64,000 nucleotides of DNA, from positions 124,001 to 188,000 of the forward strand of contig NZ_JAZDRH010000003.1 of assembly GCF_047470865.1 (NCBI RefSeq), written 5' to 3'. A model generated the notes under the pieces. The model was given only the letters and a program-made list of their open reading frames with translations. It was not told the origin of the DNA and searched no databases. Below are positions 36,400 through 45,963 of this stretch, in pieces (the stretch's first letter is position 1; every line of letters starts with the position of its first letter). The translations under genes were made by a program, and so were the position numbers. The stretch is from JAZDRH01 sp047470865. GTDB taxonomy: Bacteria; Pseudomonadota; Gammaproteobacteria; Pseudomonadales; Pseudomonadaceae.

Positions 36400-36909
36400 T
36401 TAAGCAGTGGTTAAATCACGTGTCATATATACCGCAGCTCCAGTATAGGTTGCTAATATTTGACGCTGTTGAGCTGTTAAGTCATGGCGGATGGTATAAC
36501 CAAAACGTGACCAAAAAGGTGCAGAACCTTGTACAGAAACTAGGGCAGAGTAAGGTAGCTGATCTTGTTTGGCGAGAGATAATTTATGTTCTACCAGTGC
36601 AGGACCAATGCCACGGCCGCCAGCACGTGTTGATACCGCTAAATCATGTAGATAAAGGCAATCTGGGGTTTTGGCAGGGCAGAACTTACCATCCAATGGT
36701 GTTATTTCGCCCAAGTTAGACCGGTAACTAAATAAGTAACCACAGACACCAAGGTCATCTTCAGCAACCCAAGCTAGGTCAGGGACTTCTTGCAGACGAG
36801 CAAAAATCACATCTTCGCTCTCTTGGGTTAATTCATGATAGGCTTGCGCCTGGATTTTCATGATGGCAGGAATATCATTAGCCTGCATTAAACGTATAGC
36901 AAAACTCAT
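36400..36909 (-). CDS. GNAT family N-acetyltransferase
   Basis: A 169-residue acetyltransferase. The acetyl-CoA-binding motif A is seen in LHDLAVSTRAGGRGIGPALVEHK (split around residues 87-110), and a late FWSRFGYTIR is motif B. The substrate is unknown. It lies between the TSUP gene and an MFS gene on the same strand with 40-60 base gaps. Confidence 0.82.
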   Translation of the reverse strand: MSFAIRLMQANDIPAIMKIQAQAYHELTQESEDVIFARLQEVPDLAWVAEDDLGVCGYLFSYRSNLGEITPLDGKFCPAKTPDCLYLHDLAVSTRAGGRGIGPALVEHKLSLAKQDQLPYSALVSVQGSAPFWSRFGYTIRHDLTAQQRQILATYTGAAVYMTRDLTTA

Positions 36910-36975
36910 TATTAGCGAAGAAAGAACAAGCTTTCTTTTCTCCTATTGTTATAAGTCGACATATTTTAGCTTAGT

Positions 36976-38334
36976 TTAGTCTTTTTGACTGTTTTCTTCT
37001 TCTAGGGTGACATTGTCATTACTAACAGGTTCAACTACTTGTCCTTCAGGTTCGTAGTTGTGTGCTTCTAATTCAGCGGCATCCATAACCATTTCTTCTT
37101 GCACCATTTCTTCATCTATACGTGGATCTAAAGCAACCACAAGAGGCGAGCTGGTTAAGCTACTTGGCATATGCATATGTTGTACTGCATCGCTCTTAGC
37201 AATAGGTGCAGGAACAGCTTGTGAACGCGCAGTTAATACAATTAATAGAGAGGCGGCTGCAAAGAATGCAAAGAGCATATTAGGCCCAAAGTAAGTCATT
37301 AATAAGCCTGCTGAAATAGGGCCAATACTGGCACCGAGTCCAAATACAGCAAGCAAGACAGCGGTTAAAGATACGCGGCGACGAGGTGCTATATGGTCAT
37401 TGGCAAAGGCAATAGCTAAAGGGTAAACACTAAATAAGAAGGCACAGGTTGCAGCACCTATAGCAAATACAATCCATTCATTAAGGTCAGTAAGTACCGC
37501 AAGGGGAATAGCACAGAGAATTAACCCAGCGCCTACTGCACGAATAACTTTTGGGCGTTGAAAGTGATCAGAGAACCAGCCCATGGGCCATTGAATAAAT
37601 ACCCCAGCAACAATGCAGGTAGCAACAAATAACCCAATGTGCGTTGTGTTAAATCCTAGCTGCTTCGCGTAAAAAGGTGCGAGTCCATAAAAAGAACCTT
37701 CCATCATGCCTGATAGAAAACTAGTAATCATAGCTACTTTGGCGTGTTTGAAATAATACAAGGGAGCAAGGCGAGCAGGCTTTAACGGATTAGGATGCAG
37801 GCGCTTGGTCAGTGCTACAGGCACTAAACACATGGAATAACACATAGCGACCAAAAGCAGTAGTTTGCTGCCTAACTCAGGAAAACTAGCTAATACTAGC
37901 TGCCCTAAAACTAGCCCCATATAGGCCGCCATCATATAGCCTGAAAAAATAATACCGCGGTTTTCGGTACTTGATTGCTCATTTAGCCAGCTTTCAATCA
38001 CCATATACATACACATAGTGCTTAATCCAACCAGAAAGCGCAGCAATAACCACATGCTGAGCTGCTCAGTTAAACCATGGCACATAATAGCCGCAGTAAC
38101 AAAACCAGCACAGGCAACAAATGCACGAATATGACCAACTCGGGCAATCAGCTTATGCCCTAATTTACCGCCTAGAACCAAACCAAGGTAAAACGACGTC
38201 ATTAGCGCACCAACCCAGAATCCATTGGCATGCTGTGCAATATAGAGGCCTAAAAATGTACTTAATAGGCCTGAGCCCAACATCAAGAGTAAGGTTGAAA
38301 AGTACAGTGAACGGAAGTCTTTCCAAAGTTCCAT
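36976..38334 (-). CDS. MFS transporter with long acidic tail (YcaD-like)
   Basis: A 452-residue major facilitator. I choose the ATG at 38334 (MELWKDFRSLYFSTL), a better start than a TTG 39 bases upstream. Twelve helices are predicted, with GGKLGHKLIARVGHIRAF as the loop 2-3 motif. Its opening and the RFLVGLSTMCMYMVIESWLN stretch resemble the YcaD-like MFS group. After the last helix about 70 acidic residues extend into the cytoplasm (EEMVQEEMVMDAAELEAH). The substrate is unknown. Confidence 0.8.
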   Translation of the reverse strand: MELWKDFRSLYFSTLLLMLGSGLLSTFLGLYIAQHANGFWVGALMTSFYLGLVLGGKLGHKLIARVGHIRAFVACAGFVTAAIMCHGLTEQLSMWLLLRFLVGLSTMCMYMVIESWLNEQSSTENRGIIFSGYMMAAYMGLVLGQLVLASFPELGSKLLLLVAMCYSMCLVPVALTKRLHPNPLKPARLAPLYYFKHAKVAMITSFLSGMMEGSFYGLAPFYAKQLGFNTTHIGLFVATCIVAGVFIQWPMGWFSDHFQRPKVIRAVGAGLILCAIPLAVLTDLNEWIVFAIGAATCAFLFSVYPLAIAFANDHIAPRRRVSLTAVLLAVFGLGASIGPISAGLLMTYFGPNMLFAFFAAASLLIVLTARSQAVPAPIAKSDAVQHMHMPSSLTSSPLVVALDPRIDEEMVQEEMVMDAAELEAHNYEPEGQVVEPVSNDNVTLEEENSQKD

Positions 38335-38446
38335 GGTGGTTCCAGCAAGGGTTAAAACAAAATCTAACGTCAAAAATACTTATAAAAGAACAAGAAGAAC
38401 GTTATAGAGGATAGGTTGATATGTACAGGGTAAAGATAAAGGCTAA

Positions 38447-38478
38447 AAAGATAACCTTTAAATGTAAAGGTTATCTTT
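38447..38478 (-). terminator. Intrinsic terminator after the GMC oxidoreductase
   Basis: A perfect 14-base stem (38447-38460 with 38465-38478) and a 4-base loop; on the minus strand it is followed by five T. It ends the aldehyde dehydrogenase/Tat protein/GMC transcript. Confidence 0.88.
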
Positions 38479-38508
38479 AGCAAAATAATAAGAAGATATG
38501 ACGTGGTT

Positions 38509-40101
38509 TTAACTATTTAAGCGTGTTGCAAGCTCGGCACTTAACTTTGCACTAATAGTGTAAATGCTAAGTTGAGGGTTGGCGCCAATACTTGTGGGAA
38601 AGATGGAGCCATCGTGAATGGAGAGGTTTTCAAGGTAATGATGCTGCCCAGTGCTATTAATTAAACCTTTATTTGTATCTTCACTCATGCTACAGCCGCC
38701 CATAACATGAGCACTGCCTAAGCGTACACGGAAGCGGCGCATGTCTAGATTAGAAATCATATCAATAGCCGCTTTTTCAGTAGTGACTTTATGCGCATCA
38801 GCATGTAGTGGTAGAACAAAGTTGGCTCCAGCAGCTAGCTGGATCTGTGCCATGCTAATAAAAGCACGGCGTAAACCATTCCAAATATAGTCATTAAGAG
38901 GATAATCAACGCTAGGCATGCCATCACTGAGTAGGCTGACAGTACCTCCAGTGCTTTGCGGGTGAAAACCATCACGTAATAACGACAGCATGGTATTACT
39001 ACGTGGCAAGTCTCGCATAAGAGCAGCCTGTTGCTCACCAAAGCCAGTGAGTAGTGAGGCAGCAAATGAAGGCTGCATGGGTGGAACTTCTAACTTATAG
39101 GACATCTGCCCCGTGACGCCATCACTCCACTGAAATTGATCAGTATACGTCGTTTGAGGAGCACCATAAAAAGGTAGGATATCGTGTTTAAACTGGGCCC
39201 ATGAAAAATTAACCAGGTGCAAGAATGTGCGTTTTCCACACAGTTTTTTCGGGTCGGGCGCTTTAGAACGTAATAAAATACCAGGCGTATTAATAGCACC
39301 ACCAGCTAGAACAAAGTGTTTAGCTTTAATATAGAATTTCTGTTGACTTGGCTTATTCCCTACAGCATCTATTGCACGGCATTCGAGTCTCTGTACCCGC
39401 TGGTTTTTCCATTCTAGTTTAAAAGCGCAGGTACTATAAATAAGCTGGCCATTTTTCTGTAACAAGCTAGGAATTGTTGTAACTAGCATGGATTGCTTAG
39501 CGTTAAGCGGGCAACCCATACCACAATAACCTAAATTGCCACAGCCTTTTACATTGCGCGCAATATGTTGCCAATGCCAGCCTTTGGCAGCACAGCCTTT
39601 GCTTAATACTTCATTGTTCGGGTTAGGTGGAAAGGGTGATGGGGCAATGTTTAAGCGTTGCTCACGGTTTTCAAACCAAGGTTGCAGCTCTTGGCTAGAA
39701 AGCCCTTTAACTTGCCATTCTTGTGCCCAGTGTTGGAGTGTAGGCTCAGGTGTGCGAAAACTAGATGTCCAGTTAATTAAGGTTGAGCCCCCTACTGCAC
39801 GGCCTTGCAAAATACTGATAGCGCCATCGGTAGAGGTTCTTCCTAAGCCTTCTTGGTACAATTCTGTATAAGCTGTATGTTCAAGCATTTTAAAGTCTTT
39901 ACTAGTGCGTAAAGGACCTTCTTCTATTAGTATCACTTGAAAGCCTGCTTGCGCCAGAATTTCAGCAGTAGTTGCGCCGCCAGCACCACTACCTACAATG
40001 ACAATATCTGTTTCTATGGTGCTATTTTCAGCGATTTCAGCGCCTGCTTTGACATTCCACCCCTGATCAACACCTTCTTGAAATATATCCCTAATAGCCA
40101 T
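38509..40101 (-). CDS. GMC-type FAD oxidoreductase
   Basis: A 530-residue flavin-dependent alcohol/sterol-type dehydrogenase. I choose the ATG at 40101 (MAIRDIFQEGVDQGWNV) with AAGGA about 11 bases upstream. The FAD site is DIVIVGSGAGGATTAE near 32; GGSTLINWTS follows; a cysteine-rich GCGNLGYCGMGC near 190 is typical of the membrane-linked GMC subgroup that passes electrons onward. HVMGGCSMSED and a final NPQLSIY are in the C-terminal FAD part. It works next to a small Tat-exported protein and an aldehyde dehydrogenase, an arrangement I recall as PA0364-PA0366. The natural alcohol substrate is unknown. Confidence 0.85.
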   Translation of the reverse strand: MAIRDIFQEGVDQGWNVKAGAEIAENSTIETDIVIVGSGAGGATTAEILAQAGFQVILIEEGPLRTSKDFKMLEHTAYTELYQEGLGRTSTDGAISILQGRAVGGSTLINWTSSFRTPEPTLQHWAQEWQVKGLSSQELQPWFENREQRLNIAPSPFPPNPNNEVLSKGCAAKGWHWQHIARNVKGCGNLGYCGMGCPLNAKQSMLVTTIPSLLQKNGQLIYSTCAFKLEWKNQRVQRLECRAIDAVGNKPSQQKFYIKAKHFVLAGGAINTPGILLRSKAPDPKKLCGKRTFLHLVNFSWAQFKHDILPFYGAPQTTYTDQFQWSDGVTGQMSYKLEVPPMQPSFAASLLTGFGEQQAALMRDLPRSNTMLSLLRDGFHPQSTGGTVSLLSDGMPSVDYPLNDYIWNGLRRAFISMAQIQLAAGANFVLPLHADAHKVTTEKAAIDMISNLDMRRFRVRLGSAHVMGGCSMSEDTNKGLINSTGQHHYLENLSIHDGSIFPTSIGANPQLSIYTISAKLSAELATRLNS

Positions 40102-40105
40102 TTTA

Positions 40106-40657
40106 TTATCCTTGTAATTTTGGAGGTCCTGGATAGCCGCAATGAGCCCATGAGCTAGGGCTGGAGTAGCGTGTAAGCGCAAATAACTGACACATTGAAC
40201 TGTGCCCCATACGTAGTAGAGGGACTGGGTGATGTTCTAAACGGGACAAGGCTATTATTAAATCTTCCTCAGAAGCAGCGTTCCATGAGCGCCACATGCC
40301 AGTCACAGCTGTACGGGCAACAGTGACTGCCATGGCATCTAAGAGTTGAAATAATAAGCCTTGTTTGTTTGGAGATAAGTTAGTTAGCTTATAGTCTAAA
40401 TCTTGTAAAAAATCCTGTACTTGCTCTTTTGTAATGAGCTTCTGAGCGCCAAAAGAGCCTGCTAATAAAACAGGAGTAATGGCTTGTAAAAAGGGTAAGT
40501 CAGCCTTGCGTAATATTTTAAAACCAGTCATTAATTCGCTTGCAGGCCACTCGTAGAGAACCCAACTTCCAATGCCAGCGCCGCCAATAGCTGCAACAGT
40601 TAAACTTAGTTTTAAAAAGCCACGGCGGTTAGGGGTAGATAATGTAGAGGATGTCAT
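40106..40657 (-). CDS. Small twin-arginine leader protein, GMC oxidoreductase partner
   Basis: A 183-residue protein with a Tat leader (NRRGFLKLS, then a hydrophobic stretch to about 33) and a helical body. It ends 4 bases before the GMC gene start. Its size and position are like the small subunit (gluconate 2-dehydrogenase subunit 3 type) that helps export and assembly of GMC dehydrogenases, and it may carry the larger subunit through the Tat system. The C-terminus is rich in Pro/Ser/Gly. The partner role is inferred. Confidence 0.7.
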   Translation of the reverse strand: MTSSTLSTPNRRGFLKLSLTVAAIGGAGIGSWVLYEWPASELMTGFKILRKADLPFLQAITPVLLAGSFGAQKLITKEQVQDFLQDLDYKLTNLSPNKQGLLFQLLDAMAVTVARTAVTGMWRSWNAASEEDLIIALSRLEHHPVPLLRMGHSSMCQLFALTRYSSPSSWAHCGYPGPPKLQG

Positions 40658-40684
40658 TGTAATTATTACCTCAGTGCTTTGTAG

Positions 40685-42100
40685 TTAACGAATAAATAGG
40701 CGGTATAGCATTTTTAAAATGAGTCCTCCATAGGGTGGGTAGATGATTTTGGCGCCATTAAAACGCTTTTTGCTAAAGATAGGTTTAGCTTTGCTAAAGG
40801 TTAAAAATCCCTCATGCCCATGGTAGTGCCCCATGCCAGAGCCTCCTACGCCGCCAAAGGGAAGATCCTCCTGCGCTACATGGGATAAGGTGTCATTAAT
40901 ACAAACACCGCCTGCAAGTGTTTGTTTGAGCACATAGTCTTGCTGTGTTTTTTGATAGCCAAAGTAATAGAGCGCTAAGGGTTTTGGGCGCTCTTGAATA
41001 TAGTTAAGTGCTTGCTCCAGACTGTTGTAGGGGAGAATAGGCAAGAGAGGGCCAAAAATCTCATCTTGCATAACACGCATGTCATCAGTGACTTGTAAAA
41101 TTAGATGAAGTGGTAGGCGCCTGTCTTCTTTTTCATTTTGACCTAGCGGAATAACTACTGCGCCTTTGCTGGTAGCATCATCTAGATAATCGTGTAAGCG
41201 TGCCAAATGGCGGTCATTAATAATACTAGTGTAGTCAGGGTTATCAGTAACAGATGGAAATAAGCTTGAAAAGGTAATTTTGGCTTGCGTAATAAACTCT
41301 TCTACGCGCGAGCTAGGCACTAACACATAGTCAGGTGCAACACAGGTTTGCCCAGCGTTCATGGTTTTACCAAATAGCAAGCGTTGCATTATTTCCGGCA
41401 TGGGCATGTCATGTCCAATAATGACAGGTGACTTGCCACCTAGCTCTAAGGTAACAGGTGTTAAATTCTCTGCGGCAGCGCGCATGACATGGTGGCCAAC
41501 AGCGGTTGATCCGGTAAATAGAAGATGGGCAAAGGGTAGGGTGGAAAACTCAGCCGCTAAGTTGGCATCACCTGTTTCTACGCGTATTAAATCGGCTGGG
41601 AAATATTGTTCAATAAGGGTTTTGAATAAGCCTGAAAAGCTGGGTGTGTATTCGCTCATTTTGAGCATCACACGATTACCCGCAGCTAATGCGCAAGCTA
41701 AGGGGCCAATGGCTAAAAATAAGGGGTAGTTCCACGGCACTATAATGCCAACAACCCCTAAAGGTTGATACATTACTTTGGCTTTGGCAGGTTGAAAAGC
41801 TAAACCTACATTACGCTTTTGTGGTTTCATCCAGCGTTTTAGATTTTTTTTACAGTAATGTATGTTTTGCACAGAGGGCATTAACTCTGCTAATAGGGTT
41901 TCATCAGCTGATCTATTACCAAAGTCATCATTAATAGCTGTAATAATGGCATCTTGATTATCTATAAGCAGTTTGCGTAGGTTATCTAACCAAAACTGGC
42001 GCAGTTTTAGTGTTGGCATGCGTTCTTGCTGAAAGCCGTCTTGTAGCTGGTTAAAAGGCACAATCAAAGATGTTGTGCAAGAATGAGTCGCGTAGGTCAT
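40685..42100 (-). CDS. Coniferyl-aldehyde-dehydrogenase-like NAD(P) aldehyde dehydrogenase
   Basis: A 471-residue aldehyde dehydrogenase of the CALDH branch. The catalytic Cys lies in AGQTCVAPDYVLV (about 255) and the general base Glu in TLELGGKSPVI (about 220); VGIIVPWNYPLFLAIGPL is the cofactor-site block. A C-terminal hydrophobic tail (LILKMLYRLFIR) may associate with the membrane. As first gene of the trio it could oxidise aldehydes made by the GMC enzyme. The physiological substrate is not known. Confidence 0.87.
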   Translation of the reverse strand: MTYATHSCTTSLIVPFNQLQDGFQQERMPTLKLRQFWLDNLRKLLIDNQDAIITAINDDFGNRSADETLLAELMPSVQNIHYCKKNLKRWMKPQKRNVGLAFQPAKAKVMYQPLGVVGIIVPWNYPLFLAIGPLACALAAGNRVMLKMSEYTPSFSGLFKTLIEQYFPADLIRVETGDANLAAEFSTLPFAHLLFTGSTAVGHHVMRAAAENLTPVTLELGGKSPVIIGHDMPMPEIMQRLLFGKTMNAGQTCVAPDYVLVPSSRVEEFITQAKITFSSLFPSVTDNPDYTSIINDRHLARLHDYLDDATSKGAVVIPLGQNEKEDRRLPLHLILQVTDDMRVMQDEIFGPLLPILPYNSLEQALNYIQERPKPLALYYFGYQKTQQDYVLKQTLAGGVCINDTLSHVAQEDLPFGGVGGSGMGHYHGHEGFLTFSKAKPIFSKKRFNGAKIIYPPYGGLILKMLYRLFIR

Positions 42101-42354
42101 TGTTCTATGCTCTTATTAGTCCCCTTATTGAATTGTTGTAGAGTAAAAATAGCAGTATGGCAAACCAACAATGGCGTTTTGCTATCATTTAAGACTAAAT
42201 AATAGAATTTTAGCGCTGATCTTGAGTTTAGATAGCGGTCTAAAATCGCACTTATTAACAAATTTATTTGAATTTTTAATCCTACGCTGCGTCAATGCTC
42301 AGGCTTAGGTATACTACTGAGCTTTATGTAAGCTTTTACTAACGGGTAATTTTT

Positions 42355-43302
42355 GTGAGCCAGACAACACCTGCCATGCGCACTTTTCAGGATTTGATTC
42401 TCGCCTTGCAGAGCTTCTGGGCTGAGCAGGGTTGTATTGTATTGCAACCTTACGATATGGAAGTGGGTGCAGGCACCTTCCATACTGCAACATTTTTACG
42501 TGCTATAGGGCCAGAAAAGTGGAATGCTGCTTATGTGCAGCCTTCACGTCGTCCTACCGATGGTCGCTATGGAGAAAACCCAAACCGTTTGCAGCATTAC
42601 TACCAGTTTCAAGTAGTACTCAAGCCTAATCCAGACAATATCCAAGATTTATATTTAGAGTCTTTACGTCGTATTGGCATTGATACCAATGTGCATGACG
42701 TGCGTTTTGTGGAGGATAACTGGGAATCACCCACACTAGGTGCTTGGGGTTTAGGCTGGGAAGTATGGCTTAATGGTATGGAAGTAACCCAGTTTACTTA
42801 CTTCCAGCAAGTCGGTGGTGTTGAGTGCTACCCTGTAACAGGTGAAATTACCTATGGTTTAGAGCGTCTTGCTATGTATTTGCAAGGTGTTGATTCTGTT
42901 TATGACTTAGTGTGGACCGATGGCCCTTTTGGCAAAGTAACCTATGGCGATGTGTTTCATCAAAATGAAGTAGAGCAGTCTACCTATAACTTTGAACATG
43001 CCAATGTTGAAAAGCTGTTTGAATTGTTTGATTTCTACGAAAGTGAAGCCAATCGTTTGATTGCGCTAGAACTGCCTTTGCCGACTTATGAAATGGTCTT
43101 AAAAGCTTCTCATACCTTTAATTTACTTGACGCTCGTCGTGCTATCTCAGTAACCGAGCGGCAACGTTATATCTTGCGCGTGCGTGCTTTGGCACGTTCA
43201 GTCGCACAAAGTTATTTACAAGCGCGAGCTAAGTTAGGTTTTCCTATGGCAGATGCCGCTTTGCGTGATGAAGTATTAGCTAAACTGGAGGCAGCAGAAT
43301 GA
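42355..43302 (+). CDS. glyQ: Glycyl-tRNA synthetase alpha subunit
   Basis: Alpha subunit of the tetrameric bacterial GlyRS, carrying the aminoacylation active site. The start is a GTG at 42355; the resulting MSQTTPAMRTFQDLIL matches Pseudomonas GlyQ from its first residue. It has 315 residues with EQGCIVLQPYDMEVGAGTFHTAT and the class II motifs QPSRRPTDGRYGENPNR. It overlaps glyS by 4 bases. Confidence 0.97.
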   Translation: MSQTTPAMRTFQDLILALQSFWAEQGCIVLQPYDMEVGAGTFHTATFLRAIGPEKWNAAYVQPSRRPTDGRYGENPNRLQHYYQFQVVLKPNPDNIQDLYLESLRRIGIDTNVHDVRFVEDNWESPTLGAWGLGWEVWLNGMEVTQFTYFQQVGGVECYPVTGEITYGLERLAMYLQGVDSVYDLVWTDGPFGKVTYGDVFHQNEVEQSTYNFEHANVEKLFELFDFYESEANRLIALELPLPTYEMVLKASHTFNLLDARRAISVTERQRYILRVRALARSVAQSYLQARAKLGFPMADAALRDEVLAKLEAAE

Positions 43303-45356
43303 GTGCTCAAGACTTTCTCGTGGAATTGGGTACGGAAGAACTGCCACCAAAAGCCCTTAAAAATTTAGGTAAAGCTTTTTTAGAAGGCGTTAGTAAGGGC
43401 CTTAAAGAAGCAGGCTTAGCCTATAGCAGTGCGCGTTTTTATGCAGCACCACGTCGTTTAGCTGTACTGGTTGAGCAACTAGAAACGCATCAAGCAGATC
43501 GTGATACTGTTATGGATGGTCCGCCAGTTAATATGGCATACGATGAGCAGGGTCAACCAACTCAAGCCGCATTAGGCTTTGCCCGTAAATGTGGCGTTGA
43601 GCTCAGTGAGATTGATAAGTCAGGTCCAAAACTGCGTTACGTACAACAAGTTAAGGGTCAACCTGCGACTGAGTTATTACCTAGCATTGTCAACAATGCT
43701 TTAATGGGCCTACCTGTTCCAAAACGTATGCGCTGGGGTGCACGCCGTGAAGAGTTTGTACGTCCAACACAATGGCTAGTTATGTTGCTTGGTAATGATA
43801 TTGTCGACTGCGAAATCTTAACGCAAAAGGCAGGACGTACCAGTCGCGGGCATCGTTTCCACTATAACTATGATGTAGAAATCACAGCACCTAAAGACTA
43901 CGCACGTATTTTAAAAGCAGCCCATGTCATAGTTGATTTTGATGAGCGTCGAGCCTTAATTGCCCAAGGTGTAGAGCGTTTAGCAAAAGAGCAAAATGGT
44001 ACAGCCATTGCACCTGCTTCATTGCTGGAAGAAGTCACTGCTTTAGTGGAGTGGCCAGTTCCGCTGGTATGTTCATTTGAGGAGCGTTTCTTAGCTGTAC
44101 CACAAGAAGCGCTCATCATCACTATGCAAGACAATCAAAAATACTTTTGCTTGTTAGATGAGCATGGCAAATTACTACCGCGTTTTATTACTGTAGCGAA
44201 TATTGAAAGTACAGATCCTACTCAGATTATTTTAGGCAATGAAAAAGTAGTACGCCCACGTTTAACAGATGCGGAATTCTTCTTTCTTCAAGACCAAAAA
44301 CAACCATTAGATAGCTTTAATGAGCGTTTGAAAAATGTAGTCTTCCAAGCCCAATTGGGCACTGTGTATGACAAAGCAGAGCGCGTATCTAAATTAGCGG
44401 CCTTTATTGCGGAAAAAATTGGCAGTGATACACAACAAGCGGCGCGTGCTGGTTTGTTATCTAAGTGTGATTTAGCGACTGAAATGGTCAGTGAGTTCCC
44501 TGAAATGCAGGGTGTTGCAGGCTATTACTATGCTAAAGCAGCTAATGAACCTGGTGATGTTGCCGTGGCACTCAATGAACAATATATGCCCCGTGGTGCT
44601 GGCGCTGAGTTACCTAGCACAGCTACAGGTGCAGCGGTTGCCATTGCAGATAAGTTAGATACTTTAGTTGGTATTTTTGGTATTGGCATGCTGCCAACAG
44701 GTAGCAAGGATCCTTATGCTTTGCGTCGTGCTGCTTTAGGCGTACTGCGTATTCTAATGGAAAAAAATTACGAGCTAGATTTACACTTGGCAGTGGCTTG
44801 TGCTGTATCACTTTATGGTGATAAGGTCAAAGCAGAAGGCTTAGCAGAGCAAGTACATGAGTTTATTTATGACCGCTTGCGCGCACGTTATGAAGATGAA
44901 GGCGTTGATATTAGCGTGTATCAAGCCGTACGTGCACTATCGCCAAAATCACCACTGGATTTTGACCAACGCGTCAAAGCAGTGCAGGCTTTCCGTCAGC
45001 TACCCGAAGCTGCTGCATTGGCTGCTGCTAATAAGCGTGTAACTAATTTGTTAGGCAAGTCAGACAGCGATGCTAATCATCTGAAGATTGAAGCACGTTA
45101 CTTTGATAACCCAGCAGAGTTTCGTCTTAACTCGGCTATTCAGCAAGCGGAGCAAGCAACACAGCCACTGCGTGAAGCTCATGACTACACCGCCGTATTA
45201 GAACGTTTAGCCAGCTTAAAAGAGCCTGTAGATAATTTCTTTGATGCGGTATTAGTTAATGTGGAAGAGCCAGATGTACGCGCAAACCGTCATGCGTTGT
45301 TAGCGCACTTGCGTGCATTATTCCTTGCTGTTGCTGATATTTCGTTGCTGGATTAA
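43299..45356 (+). CDS. glyS: Glycyl-tRNA synthetase beta subunit
   Basis: Beta subunit that recognises tRNA-Gly. The 685-residue length is normal. DFLVELGTEELPPKAL at the start, MRWG, RPTQWLVMLLG, TMQDNQKYFCLLD and the HD-like KCDLATEMVSEFPEMQG are family landmarks; an anticodon-binding DALR-like domain is C-terminal. The ATG overlaps the glyQ stop (ATGA), so subunits are co-translated. An intrinsic terminator follows. Confidence 0.97.
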   Translation: MSAQDFLVELGTEELPPKALKNLGKAFLEGVSKGLKEAGLAYSSARFYAAPRRLAVLVEQLETHQADRDTVMDGPPVNMAYDEQGQPTQAALGFARKCGVELSEIDKSGPKLRYVQQVKGQPATELLPSIVNNALMGLPVPKRMRWGARREEFVRPTQWLVMLLGNDIVDCEILTQKAGRTSRGHRFHYNYDVEITAPKDYARILKAAHVIVDFDERRALIAQGVERLAKEQNGTAIAPASLLEEVTALVEWPVPLVCSFEERFLAVPQEALIITMQDNQKYFCLLDEHGKLLPRFITVANIESTDPTQIILGNEKVVRPRLTDAEFFFLQDQKQPLDSFNERLKNVVFQAQLGTVYDKAERVSKLAAFIAEKIGSDTQQAARAGLLSKCDLATEMVSEFPEMQGVAGYYYAKAANEPGDVAVALNEQYMPRGAGAELPSTATGAAVAIADKLDTLVGIFGIGMLPTGSKDPYALRRAALGVLRILMEKNYELDLHLAVACAVSLYGDKVKAEGLAEQVHEFIYDRLRARYEDEGVDISVYQAVRALSPKSPLDFDQRVKAVQAFRQLPEAAALAAANKRVTNLLGKSDSDANHLKIEARYFDNPAEFRLNSAIQQAEQATQPLREAHDYTAVLERLASLKEPVDNFFDAVLVNVEEPDVRANRHALLAHLRALFLAVADISLLD

Positions 45357-45373
45357 TAGATAATAGATCGATA

Positions 45374-45408
45374 AGCCGCAGACTAAGTATACTTAGCTGC
45401 GGTTTTTC
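45374..45408 (+). terminator. Intrinsic terminator after glyS
   Basis: CCGCAG (45376-45381) pairs with CTGCGG (45397-45402), and an inner CTAAG/CTTAG stem extends it with one bulged base; five T follow. It lies 17 bases before the gmhB start. Confidence 0.88.
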
Positions 45409-45423
45409 TGTCTTAGGATGCTT

Positions 45424-45954
45424 ATGAAGTTACTGATTCTTGACCGAGACGGTGTGATTAACCAAGATTCTGATGATTATGTAAAATCATTGGATGAATG
45501 GATCCCTATAGATGGCAGTATTGCAGCCATTGCACGGCTTAGCCAAGCAGGATGGACGGTTGCTGTAGCGACTAATCAATCAGGATTGGCGCGTGGTTAT
45601 TACTCAGAACAAACACTTGTACAAATGCATGAACATATGCATCAATTAGTAGCACAACAAGGCGGCGAGCTAGGCTTAGTTGTATATTGTCCTCATGGAC
45701 CAGAAGCAGGCTGTAAATGCCGTAAACCATTACCAGGATTATTACAGCAAATAGCCCAACATTATGCTGCTGAGCTAGAAGGAGTCTGGTTTGTTGGGGA
45801 TAGCCTGCGTGACCTAGAGGCAGCGCTAGCCGTCAATGCTCAGCCAGTCTTAGTACGCACTGGCAAAGGGCAAAAGACAGCGGCAAAACCTCTGCCAGAA
45901 GGCACATTGATTTTTACTGATTTAGCAGAAGTTGCTGATCAACTTTTAAGCTAG
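45424..45954 (+). CDS. gmhB: D-glycero-beta-D-manno-heptose-1,7-bisphosphate 7-phosphatase
   Basis: HAD-type phosphatase of ADP-heptose synthesis for the LPS inner core. I choose the ATG at 45424 (MKLLILDRDGVIN), with AGGA six bases upstream. It has 176 residues. The HAD nucleophile is in DRDGVIN; ATNQSG is motif II; the zinc-binding cysteines lie in CPHGPEAGCKC; GDSLRDLEAA closes the active site. It is followed after 9 bases by plsC, as in P. aeruginosa. Confidence 0.94.
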   Translation: MKLLILDRDGVINQDSDDYVKSLDEWIPIDGSIAAIARLSQAGWTVAVATNQSGLARGYYSEQTLVQMHEHMHQLVAQQGGELGLVVYCPHGPEAGCKCRKPLPGLLQQIAQHYAAELEGVWFVGDSLRDLEAALAVNAQPVLVRTGKGQKTAAKPLPEGTLIFTDLAEVADQLLS

Positions 45955-45963
45955 GAAGGAAGT